From NCBI GenBank assembly GCA_028290545.1, contig JAQGJP010000096.1, positions 1 through 64,000 on the forward strand: a stretch of DNA of 64,000 nt. The letters run 5' to 3'. A program made the position numbers and the translations under genes. Position 1 is the stretch's first letter. Each line of letters starts with the position of its first letter. The notes under the pieces were generated by a model. It worked only from the letters and a program-made list of their open reading frames with translations, had not been told where the DNA came from and made no database searches. Of this stretch, positions 27,759 to 36,968 are shown piece after piece. The DNA comes from Rhizobium sp. (GTDB taxonomy: Bacteria > Pseudomonadota > Alphaproteobacteria > Rhizobiales > Rhizobiaceae).

Positions 27759-28622
27759 TTAGTCCTCCGGCGGCTTGGGTTTCAGCACCAGCGTCACCAG
27801 CACGAAGCTGACATAGAGCAGAAGATACCACGAGCCGAGTTTGCCGAAAGACACGATATGCCAGACTTTCTGGCTGGGGTAGATCCAGGTGCCGGTGACT
27901 GTGCCGATGTTCTCGGCGACCCAGAGAAAGACTGACGAGAAAAAGGCCGCTATCGTCAGCGGCATGAACAGCGTCGTGCGATCGGTGGTAAAGTAGATCC
28001 TGACACGCCAGAAGATGACAACGGTCAGGGCAAACAGCAGATAGCGGATATCCGGCAGGTAGTGGTGGCTGTAGAAATTGGCATAGATCGCCACCGCCAG
28101 CGGTATCGTCTGCCATGTTGGCGGATAGTGTGTGAAGCGCATGTCGAAGATGCGGATCGTTCGGGCCATGAACGACCCGATCGAAGCATACATGAAGCCG
28201 GAAAACAGTGGCACGCCGGCAATCTGGAAGATTGCAGGCTCCGGATAGCTCCAGGAGCCCATGTGGACCTTGAAGATTTCCATGACCGTGCCGACGATGT
28301 GATAGACGAGAATGACCCTGGCCTCGTCCCAGCTTTCCAGCTTGAAGCGCAGAAAGATGGCCTGGATGGCAAGCGCCCCGACGAACAGGAAATCGTAGCG
28401 ATGCAGCGGCCAGTCGACTTGCCAGATGAGCTTGCTGCTGATCAGCAGCGTCAGCATGATAGCTGCAAACATGCAGGCCCAGGCCTGTTTCAGCCCGAAC
28501 AGGATGAATTCGGCAAGCCACCATGGAAGGTAACCGAGTGCGCCGCGGACAAGCACGCGCAACGGTTCGAGATAGGGGCCGGTTTCGTGAATCGGCCCTG
28601 AGTCACGAACGGGCTTTTCCAT
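27759..28622 (-). CDS. DUF817 integral membrane protein
   Basis: The 287-residue protein has seven or eight transmembrane helices and matches the DUF817 family: HRYDFLFVGALAIQ, FKLESWDEARVILVYHIVG, VHMGSWSYPEPAI, THYPPTWQTIPL and GTWIYPSQKVWHIVSFGKL. Conserved His and Trp residues in loops suggest an enzyme or transporter but the function is unknown. The start is the ATG that overlaps the last base of the upstream RNase D gene. Confidence 0.93.
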   Translation of the reverse strand: MEKPVRDSGPIHETGPYLEPLRVLVRGALGYLPWWLAEFILFGLKQAWACMFAAIMLTLLISSKLIWQVDWPLHRYDFLFVGALAIQAIFLRFKLESWDEARVILVYHIVGTVMEIFKVHMGSWSYPEPAIFQIAGVPLFSGFMYASIGSFMARTIRIFDMRFTHYPPTWQTIPLAVAIYANFYSHHYLPDIRYLLFALTVVIFWRVRIYFTTDRTTLFMPLTIAAFFSSVFLWVAENIGTVTGTWIYPSQKVWHIVSFGKLGSWYLLLYVSFVLVTLVLKPKPPED

Positions 28623-29248
28623 CAGCTATGGGCGAAGATGTCGGTCTCCTCCCAGCCGAGCAGGTCGAGCTTGGCGCGGCTCGGCAGGAATTCGAAACAG
28701 GCCTTGGCGAGCGCCATGCGGTCGTCGCGCGTCAGCCGCGCATTCAGCTTGTCGCGCAGCGCATGCAGATGCAGCACGTCGGAGGCGGCGTATTCGAGTT
28801 GCGCCTGGGTCAGCGTCTCGGCAGCCCAGTCGGACTGCTGCTGTACCTTGGAGACGTCGATATCGAGCATCTCCTTGAGGTTGTCCTTGAGCCCGTGCCG
28901 GTCGGTATAGGTGCGGGTCAGGCGCGAGGCGATCTTGGTGCAGAAGACGTTGACCGTCGTAACGCCAAAGGCCTGGAACAGCACTGCTATATCGAAACGG
29001 CCGAAATGGAAAATCTTCTCGCGGGCCGAATCGGCCATCATTGCCACGAGGTTCGGAGCTTCCTTCTGGCCCTTGGCGATCTGAATGACGTCGGCGCTGC
29101 CGTCGCCGGGCGAAAGCTGCACGACGCAGAGCCGGTCGCGGCGCGGGACCAGGCCAAGCGTCTCGGTGTCGATGGCGATGGCGCCGGTATAACGCGCGGC
29201 GGCGTCGGCGGAAATATCACCCTTGTGCAGGCGGATGGTGCTGGTCAT
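28622..29248 (-). CDS. RNase D-like 3'-5' exonuclease
   Basis: A 208-residue DEDDy exonuclease. The Asp27-Thr-Glu29 motif opens Exo I (AIAIDTETLGL), Exo II is in IFHFGRFDIAVL, and Exo III is in YAASDVLHLHALRDKLN. It lacks the HRDC domains of full-length RNase D, as is common for the short alphaproteobacterial form, so it probably trims RNA ends but the substrate is unproven. It leads the operon with DUF817 and DUF1697. Confidence 0.92.
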   Translation of the reverse strand: MTSTIRLHKGDISADAAARYTGAIAIDTETLGLVPRRDRLCVVQLSPGDGSADVIQIAKGQKEAPNLVAMMADSAREKIFHFGRFDIAVLFQAFGVTTVNVFCTKIASRLTRTYTDRHGLKDNLKEMLDIDVSKVQQQSDWAAETLTQAQLEYAASDVLHLHALRDKLNARLTRDDRMALAKACFEFLPSRAKLDLLGWEETDIFAHS

Positions 29249-29265
29249 AGGCGAATCCCTGAACG

Positions 29266-29299
29266 CGATATGTGTTGATAAAATACGATATGTATTGAT
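29266..29299. repeat. Two near-identical 14-bp direct repeats, 20-bp period
   Basis: CGATATGTGTTGAT (29266-29279) is repeated as CGATATGTATTGAT (29286-29299). The period of 20 bp is about two helical turns, so the copies face the same side of the DNA. They lie just upstream of the RNase D gene and 92 bp before the secreted-protein gene, a plausible regulator-binding site. Confidence 0.5.
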
Positions 29300-29390
29300 T
29301 GGCCTATAGTCGATTACAGCCGAAATAAAAATAGCCGTATCTTGTCCGCTGGCGATGATGCGCTATCTTCTGTGCATGCAAGGGTGAACC

Positions 29391-29750
29391 ATGATGCGCG
29401 CCGTATTTCTGTCGTTGATATTATTGCTGTCGATGGTTTTCACAGCCCCGCCGCAGATGGCCTTCGCGAGCGATGCCCGGACGATCCGCAAGTCGCTTTC
29501 GACAGAGCCGTTCAGGGATCTGCCTGGCGTGAAACTGCCGCAAAAGGACGATAGTCAGGCTCGGACCGCCTGCACCTCTTCGGTAGAGCGACAGCGCCCG
29601 ACCCGTTGGCGCAACGGGCTGGGGTATCGCGTCTATCGCTGCGAGACCGAAGTCTTTACATACGAGTCCACCAAGGAGCCCGACGAGGTCGACTGGAAAA
29701 AGCAGAAGCGCTATTACAAGCCATGGATCGATGACGGCTTCGATCGGTAA
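29391..29750 (+). CDS. Hypothetical small secreted protein
   Basis: The 119-residue product has a signal peptide (MMRAVFLSLILLLSMVFT, cleavage near AFA-SDA). The mature part is about 92 residues, charged, with two cysteines (ACTSSVERQ and YRCETEVF) that could form a disulfide in the periplasm. I do not recognise the family. AAGGG lies 6 nt before the ATG. It is convergent with the AsnC-like gene. Confidence 0.65.
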   Translation: MMRAVFLSLILLLSMVFTAPPQMAFASDARTIRKSLSTEPFRDLPGVKLPQKDDSQARTACTSSVERQRPTRWRNGLGYRVYRCETEVFTYESTKEPDEVDWKKQKRYYKPWIDDGFDR

Positions 29751-29755
29751 AGTTG

Positions 29756-29995
29756 TTAAAACGCCTTGAACGTCATCGTCGTCAACGACCGGGAAATGCC
29801 GTCGATCTTCAACACATTGTTGTTGATGAAATGGCCGATGTCCTGGCCATCGGGCACGTAGATCTTCACCAGAAGATCGAATTCACCGCTGGTTGAGTAG
29901 ATTTCCGATGCGATCTCACGCTCGTAGATACGGTCGGCGACATCATAGGCAGTGCCAGGGCGGCATTGCAGCTGGACGAATACACAGGTTGTCAT
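29756..29995 (-). CDS. Stand-alone Lrp/AsnC ligand-binding (RAM) domain protein
   Basis: A 79-residue protein consisting only of the effector-binding alpha/beta domain of Lrp/AsnC regulators (CVFVQLQCRPGTAYDVADRI, TSGEFDLLVKIYVPDGQDIG). No helix-turn-helix is present. Such proteins form rings that bind amino acids and may modulate full-length regulators. It lies 20 bp downstream of pheA in the same direction, so a link to amino-acid sensing is plausible. Confidence 0.88.
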   Translation of the reverse strand: MTTCVFVQLQCRPGTAYDVADRIYEREIASEIYSTSGEFDLLVKIYVPDGQDIGHFINNNVLKIDGISRSLTTMTFKAF

Positions 29996-30015
29996 TGCAT
30001 CGTTGTTCCTTCTGA

Positions 30016-30870
30016 TCAGAAAGCATCCCGCATCGGATGGGCCTTGTAAGTGCCCAGAACCCGCACCTCGGTCGAGAAGAACTTCAGCTCCTCCATCGCA
30101 TGCCGGACATTTTCATCGTCGGGATGGCCTTCGATATCGGCATAGAACTGGGTGGCCACGAACTTGCCGCCGAGCTGGTAGCTTTCGAGTTTGGTCATGT
30201 TGATGCCGTTGGTGGCAAAGCCCCCCATCGCCTTGTAGAGCGAGGCTGCGATATTGCGGACATTGAAGATGAAGGTGGTGATGATCTTCTCATCGGGCGC
30301 CATCCGCTGGATGACCTCGCTCTTGCGCGACAGCACCACGAAACGCGTGACGTTGTTTTCAGCGTCCTCGACATTCTCCTCGATAATCTCGAGCCCGTAG
30401 AGATCTGCGGCAAGGCGGGGTGCGAGCGCTGCCATCGTGCGGTCCTTCTCCTCGGCAATCGATTTCGCCGCACCGGCCGTGTCGCCGGCGATCACCGGCT
30501 TCCAGCCGTTCAGGCGAACGATCTTGCGGCATTGGCCGAGCGCATGGATATGACTGTGGACGGTGCGGATTTCATCGCGCTTGACGCCAGGCAGAACCAT
30601 CAGCTGGAAGCGGATCGGCATGAAATATTCACCGATGACATGCAGCCTCGATTCCGGCAGCAGCCGATGGATATCGGCAACCCGGCCAGCAAGCGTGTTT
30701 TCGATCGGGATCATCGCCAGATCCGCGTCACCATTGTCGACGGCGGTAAATGCATCCTCGAACGTCGGGCAGGGCAGGGGCGAAAGCTGCGGGAACTGGT
30801 CGCGGCAGGCCATATCGGAATTGGCGCCATATTCGCCCTGGAAGGCGATGCGGTTGGTCTTGGTAATCAT
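30016..30870 (-). CDS. pheA: Prephenate dehydratase
   Basis: It converts prephenate to phenylpyruvate in phenylalanine synthesis. The 284 residues have the periplasmic-binding-protein-like catalytic part (IAFQGEYGANSDMA, MIPIENTLAGRV, NNVTRFVVL with the TRF motif). An ACT regulatory domain begins near residue 195 (FNVRNIAASLYKAMGGFATN, NMTKLESYQLGGKFVATQFY), the usual site of Phe feedback inhibition. There is no chorismate mutase domain, as is typical for rhizobia. It lies 29 bp after kdsB. Confidence 0.95.
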   Translation of the reverse strand: MITKTNRIAFQGEYGANSDMACRDQFPQLSPLPCPTFEDAFTAVDNGDADLAMIPIENTLAGRVADIHRLLPESRLHVIGEYFMPIRFQLMVLPGVKRDEIRTVHSHIHALGQCRKIVRLNGWKPVIAGDTAGAAKSIAEEKDRTMAALAPRLAADLYGLEIIEENVEDAENNVTRFVVLSRKSEVIQRMAPDEKIITTFIFNVRNIAASLYKAMGGFATNGINMTKLESYQLGGKFVATQFYADIEGHPDDENVRHAMEELKFFSTEVRVLGTYKAHPMRDAF

Positions 30871-30899
30871 CAGGAATGCTTCCGCCTACTGTTGTTTTT

Positions 30900-31649
30900 C
30901 TATTTGCCGGCAAGGATCGCCCGGGCTCTTTCGAGGTCGGCCGGAGTATCAACACCGAGCGGCACCGAGTCAACGATTTCGGCATCGATCCGCATGCCGG
31001 CCTCGATCGCCCTCAACTGCTCCAATGATTCCCGCTTTTCAAGCACCGAGGGCGACAGTGTGACAAATCGCTCCAGGGCCCGCCGCCGATAAGCATAGAG
31101 GCCGATGTGATGATAGAGCGGGCCGTTGCCATAAGGCGCGGTCGCGCGTGTGAAATAGAGTGCGTGCAGGCGATTCTCCGCGATCGGCGAACCGACGATC
31201 TTCACGACGTTGGGATTGGTCTTTTCCTCCTCGTGGGTGATCTCGACCGTCAGCGTGGCGATATCCGTTGCGGCATTGTCGAGCGGCCGCAGGCTGGCAC
31301 GGATGGTCTCGGGCTCGATCGTCGGCAGGTCGCCCTGGACATTGACGATGAAGTCCGCCCGGCGATCCGGGTCGGCATGGCTGAGCGCTTCATGGATGCG
31401 GTCCGAGCCCGATCGATGGCTGGCCATGGTCATCACTGCGTCAAATCCCGCGGCGCGCACCGCCTGGAGTATATCGACATGATCGACCGCTACCATCACG
31501 CGTCCGATGCGGGATTCGGCGGCCCGCATGGCAACCTGGACGATCATCGGCAGACCGGCAATATCGGCCAGCGGCTTGCCGGGCAGCCGGGTCGAGGCCA
31601 TGCGCGCCGGGATCAGGATAATCGTGTTGTCAAAACTCGGTTTTGTCAT
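30900..31649 (-). CDS. kdsB: 3-deoxy-manno-octulosonate cytidylyltransferase
   Basis: It activates Kdo as CMP-Kdo for lipopolysaccharide inner-core synthesis. The 249-residue protein has the nucleotidyltransferase signature [14 protein letters not shown] at residues 14-27, [31 protein letters not shown] and [12 protein letters not shown]. The start at 31649 fits the family length; a longer frame to 31712 has no support. The cycM / kdsB / pheA neighbourhood is widely conserved in Rhizobiales. Confidence 0.95.
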   Translation of the reverse strand: MTKPSFDNTIILIPARMASTRLPGKPLADIAGLPMIVQVAMRAAESRIGRVMVAVDHVDILQAVRAAGFDAVMTMASHRSGSDRIHEALSHADPDRRADFIVNVQGDLPTIEPETIRASLRPLDNAATDIATLTVEITHEEEKTNPNVVKIVGSPIAENRLHALYFTRATAPYGNGPLYHHIGLYAYRRRALERFVTLSPSVLEKRESLEQLRAIEAGMRIDAEIVDSVPLGVDTPADLERARAILAGK

Positions 31650-31800
31650 CGGAGGGCCTTCAAATTGCAGCGGAAAAGTGTCAATTAGTCTCACTGCTGT
31701 TCGCGGATTCACGGTTGCGCTTTTGGGTCAAAAGACATAGGTTCCGCGCGATTTCAAGATGGGCCGGAGGGGATTCCGGTGGCAAGGGGAGCTTTGCGAT

Positions 31801-32349
31801 ATGAATTCTTACGTAAATATGGGTGTTGGCGCGCTGCTGGGGACGGTTTTCGTGCTGATGTCCGTGTCGATAGCCTCGGAGGGTCTGTTCCATTCGGAAA
31901 ACCCTGAAAAGCCGGGCTTCGAGATTGTCGCTGCCGAAGCTACCGATACATCTGCCGCCGCCCCTGCCGCGGTCGAGGTTCCGATCGCCGATCTGATGGC
32001 GAAGGCCGATCCGGTCAAGGGCGAAACGCTGTTCAAGAAGTGCTTGAGCTGTCACACCAATGAGAAGGGGGGTGGCAACAAGGTCGGCCCCAACCTTTAT
32101 GGCGTCGTTGGCCGCCCGATCGCCCACCTTGCCGATTTCGGCTATTCCGCAGCGATCAAGGACTTCTCACAGGGTGGCAAGGAACTCTGGAACTGGGATC
32201 ATCTCAACCACTTCCTGACCGCGCCGAAGAAATACATCAAGGGCACCGCCATGGGCTTTGCCGGCGACAAGAAGGATGCCGAGCGCGCCGACATCATGGC
32301 GTATCTCAATTCCAAGTCCGACGCGCCACTGCCGCTGCCGACGAAGTAA
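31801..32349 (+). CDS. cycM: Membrane-anchored cytochrome c (CycM type)
   Basis: The 182-residue protein has an N-terminal uncleaved anchor helix ([17 protein letters not shown]), a flexible Ala/Pro linker, and a class I cytochrome c domain. The haem site is CLSCH at residues 81-85 and the distal Met lies in [10 protein letters not shown]. CycM carries electrons from the bc1 complex to the aa3 oxidase in rhizobia. The start follows AAGGGGAG at 31789-31796. It diverges from kdsB. Confidence 0.93.
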   Translation: MNSYVNMGVGALLGTVFVLMSVSIASEGLFHSENPEKPGFEIVAAEATDTSAAAPAAVEVPIADLMAKADPVKGETLFKKCLSCHTNEKGGGNKVGPNLYGVVGRPIAHLADFGYSAAIKDFSQGGKELWNWDHLNHFLTAPKKYIKGTAMGFAGDKKDAERADIMAYLNSKSDAPLPLPTK

Positions 32350-32372
32350 TCAGCACAAGTTCTGGAATGTCG

Positions 32373-32397
32373 AAGGCCCGGTCACCGACCGGGCCTT
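32373..32397 (+). terminator. Intrinsic terminator after cycM
   Basis: A perfect 11-bp stem (32373-32383 with 32387-32397) and a 3-nt loop, followed by TTCTGTTTT, lie 24 bp after the cycM stop. Confidence 0.85.
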
Positions 32398-32565
32398 TCT
32401 GTTTTCGGGCATTGATCATTGTTGGCCTAGAGATCCCTTCCGCTCGGGTATGCGGTTGCGGCTGATCCGGGCGCGGCCATCATGTTTCCGCCCTCGTCGC
32501 CGCTGTGGCGAGGGCGGTATTCAAGGCGCAATCCACGCGTCGGGGCGAAGCAACGGCGGCTGGCT

Positions 32566-34578
32566 CTAGTAAGGCCTGACGTCGCCCGGCTTGCCGTCGC
32601 GGATGGCGTCTTCCTCTTCGGGATTGTCGTCCTCGAACTTGGGATCCAGGCGTTCGGCGGGCTTCGGATCGATAATCGCATCGTCCTGTAGCGGTCGTTC
32701 GACGACAGGTTCGATGTCATTTTCGCGCACGGGCTCCGGCTCGACCACACTCGCAGGTTCGGTGTCGGCCGCCCGCGCGGGTTCCGCTGGCCTTTCCGCA
32801 TCGGCGGGCTTCACATTGCGATAGACGGGCGTGACGACGGGCTGCTCTTTTTCCTCCGGCGTCCAGTTCTCGAAGCGCCGCGCCCAGAACCCGTCCCATG
32901 CCCGACCCAACCGGGTCCGGCGGCTGGGGAATGGAGCCAGCAGTGCAAACAACAGGCCGAGCACGGCTGGCGAAAAGTCGAGCGCCAATTGCAGCGCGAT
33001 ATAGCCCATCAGGCTGCCGGCATAGGAGACGACCGCCCAGAATGGCCGCAGCGGCACGAAGACCGGCACATCATTGACCGCCTGCGCCTGCTGCAACGGT
33101 GGAATCTCGCGTTCGCCATGGAAATAGCGGTCGATGAAAGGAATCGTCTCGACGCGGTTTTCTACCGGGATGCGGAATTCGGGGCTCGATTTCCGGGCTG
33201 CGATATCCGTCTCGGCGCTTTCCGCCGCATCCTCGACAGACGCGACCAGCGTGTTGATCTGGGTGAGGATCACGTCCTTCTTGGTGAGCGTGCATGCCGA
33301 CCAGCCGGAAAAGAAGGCTTCGGAATTCACCGTGGCGCCGGTTTCCTTGACGAAAGTCTTGACGCTCGGCAGCGCGGAGGAATTGTCCGTCTCGACGATT
33401 TTCTTGCGAATCTGGTCGGCCTGCGCGGCCAATTCCGGCTGGATGTCCTCAAGCTTGCCGTCCGGCTTGCGGATGCGGGCGCGAAGTTGCTCGATCTCGG
33501 ATTTGATGTCCTGGTTGGCGTTCTTGCGGGTGGTGACGATATCGAGGATTGTCGCCGTGCGCGAAGCGGAATCGGTGTAGAATCTCCAGAGCGAGCCCTT
33601 GCCCGCACCGCAGCCCTGGCCTGTCGTCTCCTCGCTGAGCGCAGCCGCCTTCAACTGATTCGACATATATTGCAACGCGCCCGAAAGCCGGTTCGCCTCG
33701 ATTGCGCGAATGCCGTCGACCCGGCGCTCATAGGCATCGAGCACATCGGCATACCAGAGATTATGGGCGCGCAGGCCCTCCGTGCCGCCGACACCGATGA
33801 TGCCGAACACGGTGTGGATGGCAAGCGTCAGCGGCACCAGCACGATCAAGCCGGTGATGAAACCGAACAGTCGTGAGATCATGTTCGATGCGAGCCGGAT
33901 GCGCAGGAAAACGAAATTCCAGCCGGCCCAGATGATCAGTGCTGCAAGCGCCGAAAGCCCGATCGGGATACCATATTGAATGAGCGGCGGATCGAGCGGA
34001 TCGACGATTTCGTGGTGGAAGCCGATGGCGGTGGTGGCAAACGAGCCGACCATCGCCGCCCCGGTGACGAAGGAGGCGATCTGATACCAGCCCTGCGATG
34101 GCAGGCTGCTGAGTTCGGCCTTGCGGCGGGCGTTGGCGGCGCGAACGGCGAGATATTCGCCGCGCTCCTCCGCGGTCATGCCGTCGAGCCGGCGCGCCGG
34201 CGCAAACCAGATGATGAAGCCGCGATAGAGAAGCAGGAAGATTGCCGTGAAGATCAGCCAGATCTGCCATTCGGGGACCGACTCGCCTTCGCCCCTCATC
34301 GTGTTCCAGACGGCGAGTGTAGCCGCGAATCCGCCGGCATAGATGCCAAGGGTCGCGAGCGCATTCACGAGCCGCATTTCGCCGCCGCGAATCCACAGCC
34401 CGGCCGCAAGCCCCGCCAGACAGACGATCAGCAGGATGATTTCGGGCGATGACAGAGGTGTCGCCAGGCTCAGGACATGCCAGGCGACGAATATGCCGAT
34501 GATGAAGGCTGAGACGGCATAGATCGGTCCATGCCACGCCGCCAGGAATCGCCCGGCCCGGTCAATAAAGTCTTTCAT
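32566..34578 (-). CDS. Large hypothetical membrane protein
   Basis: A 670-residue protein. The first ~270 residues carry about seven transmembrane helices. A soluble helical region (~275-480) holds the segment RIRKPDGKLEDIQPELAAQA and a lone CGAG motif, then two more membrane helices (~495-545). The last ~110 residues are Pro/Glu/Asp-rich and probably disordered (ADTEPASVVEPEPVRENDIE). I do not recognise a characterised family. It diverges from the TMEM43-family gene with 241 bp between, so shared regulation is possible. Confidence 0.75.
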   Translation of the reverse strand: MKDFIDRAGRFLAAWHGPIYAVSAFIIGIFVAWHVLSLATPLSSPEIILLIVCLAGLAAGLWIRGGEMRLVNALATLGIYAGGFAATLAVWNTMRGEGESVPEWQIWLIFTAIFLLLYRGFIIWFAPARRLDGMTAEERGEYLAVRAANARRKAELSSLPSQGWYQIASFVTGAAMVGSFATTAIGFHHEIVDPLDPPLIQYGIPIGLSALAALIIWAGWNFVFLRIRLASNMISRLFGFITGLIVLVPLTLAIHTVFGIIGVGGTEGLRAHNLWYADVLDAYERRVDGIRAIEANRLSGALQYMSNQLKAAALSEETTGQGCGAGKGSLWRFYTDSASRTATILDIVTTRKNANQDIKSEIEQLRARIRKPDGKLEDIQPELAAQADQIRKKIVETDNSSALPSVKTFVKETGATVNSEAFFSGWSACTLTKKDVILTQINTLVASVEDAAESAETDIAARKSSPEFRIPVENRVETIPFIDRYFHGEREIPPLQQAQAVNDVPVFVPLRPFWAVVSYAGSLMGYIALQLALDFSPAVLGLLFALLAPFPSRRTRLGRAWDGFWARRFENWTPEEKEQPVVTPVYRNVKPADAERPAEPARAADTEPASVVEPEPVRENDIEPVVERPLQDDAIIDPKPAERLDPKFEDDNPEEEDAIRDGKPGDVRPY

Positions 34579-34819
34579 CGAAACGCCCCCGCAGTTTCGC
34601 CCCTGGATCCGTTGCCGAAGCGCCGAATCTTTCGACTCATTGAATCTATCGTCCTATAATGCAAGAAAATTTGTGAAAAGCGCACGCTTTGGCCCCCGAA
34701 TTTAATGCATTGTTGGGCGAATAAGCCGCATAGCCTTTGCGTCTTCATAATGCGTCTTCGGGCGCCATGATATTCGATCGGCAAATCGGGGTTTGCCGTG
34801 CGATCGGTAGGAGAGGGAC

Positions 34820-35998
34820 ATGAGTTACACTGAAACCACCACGACATCCTGGTTGACGCGCATCAAGAATGCGCTGGTCGGCATCCTGATCGGCATCGTG
34901 CTGATCATCGCCGCCATCTATTTCCTGTTCTGGAACGAAGGCAGGGCGATCCAGACCTATCGTTCGCTGGTCGAGGGCGCGGGCCTGGTCGTCTCCGTCG
35001 ATAGCGCCAGGGCTGATCCGGCCCATGACGGCAAGCTGGTCCACATCGAAGGGCCGGTGAAAGCCCAGGGCACAGTCGCCGACCAGCAATTCGGCATCGA
35101 GGCCAATGGCGCGCTGGCAATCAAGCGCGATGTCGAAATGTATCAATGGGTGGAGAAGTCCGAAAGCAAGACCGAGAAGAATCTCGGCGGCAGCGAGACG
35201 ACCACGACGACCTATTCCTATGCCAAGGAATGGGGCACGAGGCCGGTCGATTCTTCGGATTTCAAGCAGCCCGGCCATGACAATCCACCGTTTGCGATCA
35301 ACGACAGCGAGACGACCATCGAAAAGGCAACAGTCGGCGCGTTCACGCTGGAGGGCAGCCGCGTTGCCTATCTCGGCGACGAGGCGCAGATACGGCTGAG
35401 CGATGCCGATGCGAGCCGCATCGCGGGCACGATCGCCACCAATCAACCCGTCAAACTGAATCAGGGCGATCTCTATATCGGCCAATCATCAACCTCACCG
35501 CAGATCGGCGATATGAAAATTCGCTTCGAGCGCGTCGACCTGTCGGAAGCCAGTTTCGTCGGTGCGCAGAAGGGCGATACGCTGGAACCCTACAAGAGTT
35601 CCAATGGCCGGGAGATACTCCTGAGCGCCGCAGGCAGGAAAGATGCGGCGGCGATGTTCCAGCAGGCGCAGGACGAGAATGCCATGATCACCTGGCTGAT
35701 CCGTGCCGGCGGCCTGCTTGGCCTTTTCATCGGCTTCAAACTGGTGATGTCGATCTTCAGCGTGCTCGGCGATATCGTCCCGTTCATCGGTTCGCTGATC
35801 GGTGGCGGCACAAGCATCATCGCACTGGTGCTGACGCTGATTGTCGGCCCGGTGGTCATCGCCATCGGATGGTTCGCCTATCGGCCGCTGCTGGCGCTCG
35901 GCATCATCGCCGGCGGTGCCATCCTTGCGGTCGGATTTGCCTATCTCAGGCGCAAGCAGGCACCGGCCGTGGCGCCTCCTCTGGGCCGCGCCGCCTGA
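34820..35998 (+). CDS. TMEM43 family membrane protein
   Basis: A 392-residue homologue of eukaryotic TMEM43/LUMA. One N-terminal helix (NALVGILIGIVLIIAAIYFL) is followed by FWNEGRAIQTYRSLVEGAG, the family signature. A large extracytoplasmic domain (residues ~45-290) contains KLVHIEGPVKA and RDVEMYQWVEKSES. Three or four C-terminal helices (295-385) complete it. The bacterial function is unknown. AGGAGAGGGAC precedes the ATG. YdcF-type gene follows after a hairpin. Confidence 0.88.
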   Translation: MSYTETTTTSWLTRIKNALVGILIGIVLIIAAIYFLFWNEGRAIQTYRSLVEGAGLVVSVDSARADPAHDGKLVHIEGPVKAQGTVADQQFGIEANGALAIKRDVEMYQWVEKSESKTEKNLGGSETTTTTYSYAKEWGTRPVDSSDFKQPGHDNPPFAINDSETTIEKATVGAFTLEGSRVAYLGDEAQIRLSDADASRIAGTIATNQPVKLNQGDLYIGQSSTSPQIGDMKIRFERVDLSEASFVGAQKGDTLEPYKSSNGREILLSAAGRKDAAAMFQQAQDENAMITWLIRAGGLLGLFIGFKLVMSIFSVLGDIVPFIGSLIGGGTSIIALVLTLIVGPVVIAIGWFAYRPLLALGIIAGGAILAVGFAYLRRKQAPAVAPPLGRAA

Positions 35999-36004
35999 CC
36001 AGGC

Positions 36005-36029
36005 AAGAGCCGGCGCCCCGCCGGCTCTT
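36005..36029 (+). terminator. Hairpin between TMEM43 and YdcF genes
   Basis: A 10-bp perfect stem (36005-36014 with 36020-36029) with a 5-nt loop lies 6 bp after the TMEM43 stop. It is followed by only CCTTATT, so it may terminate partly, leaving some read-through into the YdcF gene 18 bp further. Confidence 0.6.
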
Positions 36030-36047
36030 CCTTATTAGGAGTCATCA

Positions 36048-36830
36048 ATGTTCCTTTTCGGAAAGATCGCCTGGCTGTTTCTCCAACCGTTGTCGCTGGC
36101 CTTTTTCCTGATAGTGCTGGCAGGCATGGCCCGGTGGATCGACAGACGGAAGCTCGCCTTTCTGCTGTCGAGCCTCTCCGTCATTATTCTGTTCGTGACC
36201 CTGTTCACATCGACCGGCGCCTGGGCGCTGCAGAAGCTGGAAGCGCGCTATCCGCGCACAGCGCTGCCGGAGCAGGTGGCCTGCATGATCGTGCTCGGCG
36301 GTGTCTTCGATCTTGCGGTCACGGCGGGACGCGGCGGCGTGGAGATGAACCAGTCCGCCGACCGCTTCATCGAGGCGGCGCGTCTGGCGCGGCTCTTTCC
36401 GGAAGCGAAGATCATGGTCTCCGGCGGTGACGGTTCCTTTTCCGGCGATTATAAGGGTGACGGGGAACTGGCCGGCGACTTCTTCACGGCAATGGGCATC
36501 GATCCCGCCCGGCTTATCCGCGAGACGGCATCCCGCAACACGGCGGAAAATGTTTCGAAGACCAGGGTGCTTCTCGACAAGAATGGGCTGAAGGACTGCC
36601 TGCTGATTACCTCGGGCTACCACATGCCGCGCGCCAGGTCGCTGTTCGACAAGGCGGGTGTGACGACGATGCCCTGGCCGACCGACTATCGCGCCAGCGG
36701 CAGGGTCACGCTTGGCTTCGACTTCACCCAGCCGACGCTCAACAGCCAGCTTACTTCCACCGCCGCGCGCGAATGGCTGGCGCTCGCTGTGGCTTATTTG
36801 AAGGGCGAGACGGGCAGTTGGGTGCCGTGA
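36048..36830 (+). CDS. YdcF/DUF218 family protein
   Basis: A 260-residue protein with two N-terminal membrane helices (LFLQPLSLAFFLIVLAGMA, LAFLLSSLSVIILFVTLF) and a DUF218 Rossmann-like domain: ACMIVLGGVFD, ADRFIEAARLARLFPEAKIM, ETASRNTAENVSKTRVLL, CLLITSGYHMPRA. The ElyC/SanA group is implicated in envelope maintenance, but the reaction is unknown. TTAGGAGTC precedes the ATG. It follows the TMEM43 gene in the same direction. Confidence 0.9.
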   Translation: MFLFGKIAWLFLQPLSLAFFLIVLAGMARWIDRRKLAFLLSSLSVIILFVTLFTSTGAWALQKLEARYPRTALPEQVACMIVLGGVFDLAVTAGRGGVEMNQSADRFIEAARLARLFPEAKIMVSGGDGSFSGDYKGDGELAGDFFTAMGIDPARLIRETASRNTAENVSKTRVLLDKNGLKDCLLITSGYHMPRARSLFDKAGVTTMPWPTDYRASGRVTLGFDFTQPTLNSQLTSTAAREWLALAVAYLKGETGSWVP

Positions 36831-36968
36831 CTGTCGGATGCTTCGGCTCCGAGCGTCGTCACTTCATCTCAACATCCGACATCCATCTGCAACAACAATC
36901 AAGTAAACAGGATCGATATGATTTGCGATTGCAGAATTACACGAGCTTGCGGGGATAGGCCGCGGTCT

